From: Eumeta japonica
Lineage: Eukaryota > Arthropoda > Insecta > Lepidoptera > Psychidae
Reading direction: 5' to 3'
NCBI GenBank assembly: GCA_005406025.1
Contig: BGZK01000083.1
Span: forward strand, 434,001-498,000
Length of the DNA stretch: 64,000 nt
Every line of letters begins with the position of its first letter. Within the stretch, counting starts at the first letter, position 1. The notes below the pieces were generated by a model. That model did not search any database and had not been told where the DNA came from. It was given only the letters and a program-made list of their open reading frames with translations. Below are positions 58,759 through 64,000 of the stretch, in pieces. The translations under genes were made by a program, and so were the position numbers.

Positions 58759-59149
58759 AAATAAATTGTTACCTAAGGATGAGATAACTTTTCGTGAGAA
58801 AGGAAACCAAACTGGCAACATCCCTTCTGTGTTGTATGATCAATCACAATATTATAATTATTGAATTATTATATGATTTGTAAATATATTTTCACTATTT
58901 AACATTCATATTTTTATGTGTATAAATAAATACAATTCCGAAACAAATACACTATATTGTAAGAAGTTTTTATCATCCCACTATGGTACAGGCATACCTT
59001 TCCACAATATTTTTAATTTCAGATAGAGACTTGTTTACACTCCCGAAAGCACATGCTCTTCTTGTGAAAAATATTTATTAAAACTCAAATTTACCTCTTG
59101 TTTGACATTGATTAATCAATATAATTTAAAATTACAGTTCATAATAGGC

Positions 59150-59255
59150 CAGATAAGTATGGAATTTCGTAAAACATAATTTGTAAAGTTTGACAGGTTA
59201 TGTATTGATTATCTGTCAAATCTTATGGATTATATTTACAAATTACATTTGGTGT
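59150..59255. mobile_element. Palindromic MITE, copy B
   Basis: AAACATAATTTGTAAAGTTT with GACAGG, mirrored by CTGTCAAATCTTATGGATTA and TATTTACAAATTACATTT. Its core GTCAAATCTTATGGATTA matches the 22.6-kb element (GTCAAATCTTACAGATTA). Confidence 0.55.
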
Positions 59256-59713
59256 AAACTACCAACAATATTGTTTTATTGACAAATATAGTTTAAATGG
59301 TTTTCTCTCTGTTTTTACTTTAATAAATATTCATCTATAACAATGCAAAAAAAAAAAAATCAATAAATAGTGTGTTGACAATTTTAAAAATTTATATCTG
59401 TACCTCAAAAGGCAAAAATTACTACTCTCTATATAAACTAAACTGAATTTGGAATTTTCATGTAGGTATTTAAATATAAAACAAGAAAAAATTGGAATAT
59501 AATTGAATTACAAATGTATTTTTAAAAACATTTTTAGTTTGTTATATTGTGAGTACTTTAAAGGCATCTCCTTTTATTTATTATTCATATAAGTCATGGA
59601 AATATGATAAATTCAAATTCTATATGTTCATATTAGACAATAATAAATTAAATAGAGTTTATTATAAACAAAAAAATTTTCTTTAAAATATATATTTGTT
59701 GCCCTTCCCAGCT

Positions 59714-59734
59714 TCAGTTCTTCCACTTTATTGC
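59714..59734 (-). CDS. VIPAS39: VIPAS39 terminal exon
   Basis: Seven codons, AIKWKN and TGA, after a TTTGTTTCAG acceptor. The family ends in the same I-R/K-WKN sequence, which fixes both identity and frame. Confidence 0.88.
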   Translation of the reverse strand, partial: AIKWKN

Positions 59735-61606
59735 CTGAAACAAATTTAATAATAATAGATGTTGGTTGATGCAAAACTAAATAGGCTGATTACCAAACTT
59801 TTATAAAATTTGTGCGATGAAATGTATTGCTTCACCCTCGCACTGTTATTGTTTAAAATTTGTTCTTTGAACACTCGTAATGTTATTTCTCTGATAAAAC
59901 TTAATTTTTAAAATGTATTCTTTCCTGTTAACAGTGTTATAATTATCAGAAATATTAAAATTTAAATTAATTCATTCAAAGAGTGCATCATAATTAGAAC
60001 TTACGGGGTTCCTCAACGTATTTTCAGCTAGTACATATTCTTCAGATTGTGGTTTTAGAGTCATCTGGTAATTGGTCAAAGCGCTTCGATCTCTCTGTTT
60101 GGCCAGCGTTTCTATTACTATAGAATGTATCTTGAAAATAAAAAAGGAGAATAAAATTGTACATGCCATGCCCATTCGAAAATATTTATTTAAATGCTTA
60201 GGGAGAATATTTCGAAATGGTCTCTAGAAAAATGTGGAAAATAACATATTATCATAACATTTAGCATTTAAATGAGTTATTGAGTAGTCAACTATCATAT
60301 TCCTTTATTTTCTACCTGATAATCTTTGTAAAATGCTCAAAAATATTTATTAATTAATAAATAATTAGTAAAAACATCTCTCATAACAGGTAAAAGATTT
60401 ACCAACCTTAAGTTGTTTTGCTATGTCCAGCCTCTCATCTGTCGAAGATATCCTATTGATGAAATTGGCTAATAATGTTGAGCCCGCTTTTAGATCATGC
60501 AATCTCGTGATGATAACATTCAGTGGGATATGGCTTGACAACGTGGAACGGCCAAACCAATCCTAGCAAAGAATATTAACCATTATGGTATTGAAAATAA
60601 CTTTTAAGCATAACATAATAATTGGTAATTGTTCAAAGAAGTACAATTAATATGGACATTTTGATGTTTCTTGATTAATAATATTAGTCGTTTTGATAAT
60701 CACTTGGAGTTGAGTAGGCACCAAATTGTTTCATTTTTTGTTTAATTTTCAATGTTCAATAACTATGCTATACTAGGGTGGTCGTTAAAAATTAAATTTC
60801 TTGCGGCGCCCCCTTAAAAGCTTCCTTTTGATGAAAAAACACTGGGAAATTTTGTTCTGGTTCAAGTTAATTTCTGAACATAATTTCGTTTTTTCTGGAA
60901 TTATCGTATTAAACATGAAGTAATAATTATTTTAAGATTGAAACAGTATTAACAAAGAAAAACCTTCAGTACTATCATTATAAGTGATGAATTTCCAGTT
61001 ATAGTTTCATAAAAAGTTAAAAATATTTCATCATTCAAGTTCATGTTTTAATGTATCTTATATTTTTGGGGCTTTTATATGTTTGTAAGTAGTTATGTAT
61101 TGAGTTATTTTTATGAAAATGTCTAAAAAATAAAGATGTGCATGCACTGGACACCTTGCTTAAAGGCATCAAATAATTCTCTGTCGATAAATTACCAAGC
61201 TTAATATACTACCATCACTAGTATACCTAAAAATTAACTTGGATCGTCTTGAGGCACGTGTTATTTTGAGTTAAAAACAATAAAAAAATTTCCCAGTGTT
61301 TTTTTTATCAAAAGGAAGTTTTTTAGGGAGCGAAGCAAGAAATTTAATTTTTAACGACCACCCTAATGCTCCCATATAATTCAGAAAGTGCACATGTATG
61401 AGTTTCGCAGTTGCGTATGTATGTGTATGCTTTTAGATATTGAATTAGTTTAAAAGTGATAAGTGAATATTTTGAAATTTGTGTTCAAAGTAACATACTG
61501 GAGGGATTTCACTTACTTTCCTCGTGAATAGTGACTCCACTATATCCCAATTCTTTAATTTGGCGTGCACATTCAGTACCACCCAATCATACTGGACTAA
61601 GCTGAT
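59714..61606 (-). CDS. VIPAS39: VIPAS39 / Vps16B (SPE-39) orthologue, last four coding exons
   Basis: VIPAS39 pairs with VPS33B in the CHEVI complex for endosomal/lysosomal trafficking; the Drosophila orthologue is Vps16B (full-of-bacteria). Exons in transcript order: 61606-61517, 60562-60407, 60130-60005, 59734-59714, all phase 0 with AG/GT borders, 130 codons plus stop. The product reads ISLVQYDWVVLNVHAKLKNW, DIVESLFTRK, DWFGRSTLSSHIPLNVIITR, then LHDLKAG, RLDIAKQLKIHSIVIETLAK, QRDRSALTNYQ, and ends RNPAIKWKN. This matches the Vps16 C-terminal domain of VIPAS39, including the final RWKN-like end. The family is usually ~450-490 residues, so about 330 residues are encoded to the right of the window or in unrecognised exons. 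The 60776-61363 MITE sits in an intron. Confidence 0.85.
60005..60130 (-). CDS. VIPAS39: VIPAS39 exon (second from last)
   Basis: Forty-two codons: IHSIVIETLAKQRDRSALTN, then SEEYVLAENTLRNP. Acceptor TTTTCAAG, donor GTAAGT. Confidence 0.87.
60407..60562 (-). CDS. VIPAS39: VIPAS39 exon (third from last)
   Basis: Fifty-two codons starting DWFGRSTLSSHIPLNVII and ending DERLDIAKQLK. Acceptor TTTGCTAG; donor GTTGGT is weaker than usual but the only one in phase. Confidence 0.85.
60776..61363. mobile_element. TA-flanked MITE with ~85-bp terminal inverted repeats, 588 bp
   Basis: Ends GGGTGGTCGTTAAAAATTAA and TTAATTTTTAACGACCACCC. The inverted similarity extends through AAATTTCTTGC, CTTCCTTTTGAT and ACACTGGGAAATTTT. 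Flanked by TA on both sides (Tc1/mariner-type). No transposase frame. Inserted in a VIPAS39 intron. Confidence 0.92.
61517..61606 (-). CDS. VIPAS39: VIPAS39 exon (fourth from last)
   Basis: Thirty codons; the end reads KLKNWDIVESLFTRK, aligning with the family's 'AKLRAWNDVDALFTTK'. Acceptor TTTTTCCAG, donor GTAAGT (minus strand). Confidence 0.85.
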
Positions 61607-61958
61607 CTGGAAAAAGTAATCAGAATAAATATGAATATAGATAAATTGTAAACAATTAAAAAAAAACGATGGACATTTATTTAAGGCCGGTTTTGGAAAG
61701 TTGCGATTTTAAGGGAGATATTTTATTGGGAACCCAAATATAGAATGTACAATTGCAGGTTACCAATTTTACTGATTTACAGTAAATTATCATATTTATC
61801 AGCATTAATGTCTGACCCTAGATAAGAGAGAAATACTGTAATCCGTACATGTTAAGAAAATACAGCGAGTTACTTCAATGCAATTGTAATATGCATGTAT
61901 AATAATAATGCAAGCATAATTAAAATATAACATAAAAGGCAAAATAAACATAAATCGC

Positions 61959-62006
<48 letters not shown>

Positions 62007-63640
62007 GTTAATATGACTTCAATAATTTCTTCTGACTTTGAAAATTTTGATATTGTTGGATCAAGTAAGTGGAGCGTAAAAAATAAATCAGTTCAATGTT
62101 ATAAATATAATGTACAGTAATAAATATTAATTAAAATATTGCTGCTGTTACGGAAAATAGCATTTTCCCCACTAAATTAATGGGAATATCTTACATTATC
62201 AAAAGGGTCCCCTGCTAAAGTGTTGCTTTGTCATTTATTAAATCAGTACAGTGTAATTTGTCCTTTCAGTAAAAGTATACACAGAATCTAATACTATAGT
62301 AAAAAGTCAAATTCTTTAAATACAAAATATATTGGTGTAACCAGCTGAAGACAAAGAGAATAGGAAGAGTACATTGCTTTGTTTAATTTTCTTTTCGTTT
62401 TGTGATAATTTTATAAATGCAAAGTACACTTGCCGTTTTGAGAACTACAGTTTGCATAATAATACTTGTACATATTGTTTAGATTCCTAAAAATATTGTG
62501 AATAATTAATTTATTCTTTAATTTAGAATTACAAGTGTCCTTTTATTTTTCTATGCATGTGAAGTAAAAGTAGTGATTGCAAAATATAAAAGAAAATAAA
62601 TCTTTAGATCTAATAAATTTATTAATTGATCACTATGACAAAGATTTACAGCGGTGAGCTTCACTCACTTTTCCAATAATTAACTGCTAAATGTTAAAGT
62701 TAAAAACTACACATGTCAAAATGTGTTGTTTCAACTTCACATTTAACAGATAACTGGTAATCTTAGTGTTAATGTTGGAAGTGCGTGGGGTCAATTCTAA
62801 GTTAACTTTCAAGTCTGCCATTTTCGTATTTGTGACATTGACAGTATAACATAGTCGTACATTTTACTTTTAAATTGATTATTTTCTTAATAACCTATAG
62901 TAATAGACAATAATCGGGGTTTTTCTTTACGATCCATTCCAGTAACTTGCAACATTTGTGAAATTAATAATCTTATATTATGCGCTTATCGTAACTGACA
63001 GCAACCTGTCCATTAACATTAAACTTAAAGCAAGTGATTGTTTGAAGCAACAGAATTTGACAGTTATGTTAAATGCCAAAGTAAGTATTGTGTTTAATAG
63101 TTAAATACAACTGACTTTGAAACATTCGACTGTTCATAATTAATAGCAATGACATTGGTCAATCGACGGATTTATGGCAAAAGACAGTGATGTTTACAAA
63201 ACAGAACATACTTGTTGTTGCTGGCACAGCGTCAGAGGGGACATCATCTTGCCAGCTCCTTCGTGCCAATGGTTCGCGCAGCAATGCGCCAGACATCTTA
63301 GGGTAGACTTATTGTACAGTTGGGGATCGTTTACGCATTTTTGCCATTCTGAAAACATGAGTAAGTCATGCGCATGGAGTGCATAGTAATTTCGAAAAAG
63401 GGCTAGGCTATGTCTGTAATTAATATTGGTTCTGGAACAAGAATTGTACTATTGCATGATTAATATGTTTAATACCACAAGAAAAAAAATAAAACAGTGC
63501 CTTTGTGTATTCTTAAATAAATACAGTACGACTACCATAGATATGCAATCTCTTCAATATGAGGAACTATTGATAAAGTAAATAAAACAACATTCTATAA
63601 AATTGAACATTAGATTACATAAGAGCATATTCAAAAAAAA
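61607..63640. other. Probable VIPAS39 intron (or upstream region)
   Basis: No further VIPAS39 exon recognised. It holds an (AT)n run at 61965-62002, a palindromic element at 62682-62756 (CTAAATGTTAAAGTTAAAAA / CAACTTCACATTTAACAG), and a GC-richer stretch at 63215-63340. Confidence 0.5.
62682..62756. repeat. Imperfect inverted repeat, ~32-bp arms
   Basis: TTAACTGCTAAATGTTAAAG with TTAAAAACTACACA, mirrored by TGTGTTGTTTCAACTTCACA and TTTAACAGATAA. A small MITE or hairpin. Confidence 0.75.
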
Positions 63641-63990
63641 ATTATAGCATTTTCGAGAGGCAGACTCGTTTTCAAGACACCAGAGGGTAGGTGGTGAGCG
63701 CCGCCCAAAGATTTTCGTAACTTCAGAGGAGTTACCAGTTTGTGGCCAGCTTTTTAGATAAGAATAGGATACGTGATGGAGCATAGATTTATGTAGGGAG
63801 AAGAGTGGGATGATGGAGAGGGGAGTGGGCTACCGTAACTCTCACACACTGATGGAAAGCAACAGAAGCTGCTACTTCACATGTATTCTGTGACAGCGTG
63901 GTATCTCACGGTTTTATCGTACTGTATGTAGCCAAGGCGACCGCAGTATGGCTTTACCATTTGTTATAATATAAAACACTAGTGCTTTTA
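63640..63990 (-). mobile_element. Metulj-like SINE, copy 3, minus strand
   Basis: Minus strand reads GAGATACCACGCTGTCACAG, ATGTGAAGTAGCAGCTTCTG, GAGTTACGGTAGCCCACTCC, a pyrimidine-rich block, CTAAAAAGCTGGCCACAAAC, and a decayed end at ~63640. Same order as the 38.4 and 39.7 kb copies. Confidence 0.75.
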
Positions 63991-64000
63991 TATGGATAAA

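Larger units (their letters stand above)
57140..59700. other. Intergenic DNA downstream of VIPAS39
   Basis: AT-rich, with no gene recognised. Includes a perfect 18-bp-arm hairpin (58721-58758) and MITE copy B (~59150-59255). The part immediately below 59714 is presumably the VIPAS39 3' UTR. Confidence 0.45.

Noticed and set aside
62013..62066. Plus-strand ATG (MTSIISSDFENFDIVGS) followed by GTAAGT
   Set aside because: It looks like a first coding exon, but no continuation was found downstream and it directly follows a TA microsatellite; too little evidence.
63212..63296. Minus-strand ATG exon (MSGALLREPLARRSWQDD...) as the VIPAS39 start
   Set aside because: It has a plausible donor, but about 330 residues of the family would be missing between it and the next exon, and it shows no similarity to the known N-terminus.

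Overview
The window is nuclear DNA from an insect, most likely a moth or butterfly (Lepidoptera). It is AT-rich and intron-rich. GC-rich exons are separated by AT-rich introns full of transposon debris. The debris includes Metulj-like SINEs, endonuclease/reverse-transcriptase remnants of the type often mis-annotated as 'craniofacial development protein 2-like', a Jockey-clade LINE and many MITEs, a mix typical of Lepidoptera. There is nothing prokaryotic or viral. All homology statements are from reading the sequence and from memory of the families; no search was run.

3.1-27.3 kb, + strand: the 3' three quarters of one large gene, an Attractin orthologue (Drosophila distracted). Twenty exons join in a single open frame with matching splice phases and give about 935 residues: Kelch repeats, PSI-type cysteine modules, two laminin-type EGF modules, a juxtamembrane domain, one transmembrane helix and the conserved cytoplasmic tail. 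The 5' exons lie left of the window. Introns 8 and 9 hold two internally deleted LINEs on the opposite strand.

27.3-47 kb: no conserved gene recognised. It holds the Attractin 3' UTR, an unexplained 129-codon ORF (29.5-29.9 kb), two CpG-rich promoter-like patches (36.7 and 37.3 kb), two SINEs, the 3' end of a CR1/Jockey-like LINE, and a degenerate Jockey-clade LINE split by a MITE.

47.8-52.3 kb: two intronless ORFs of 48 and 47 codons on the same strand encode homologous cysteine-rich microproteins (12 Cys each). They differ by many silent changes but keep almost all cysteines. This small family is the best candidate here for something undescribed. Between and beside them are a 973-bp element with terminal inverted repeats and an 857-bp hAT-type MITE with a clean 8-bp target duplication.

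54.9-56.3 kb: a tandem array with a 143-bp higher-order period made of three ~48-bp monomers. Each monomer carries a core that resembles a CTCF half-site.

59.7-61.6 kb, - strand: the last four coding exons of a VIPAS39/Vps16B (SPE-39) orthologue. The rest of that gene lies right of the window. Attractin and VIPAS39 point toward each other, with the microprotein locus and repeats between them.
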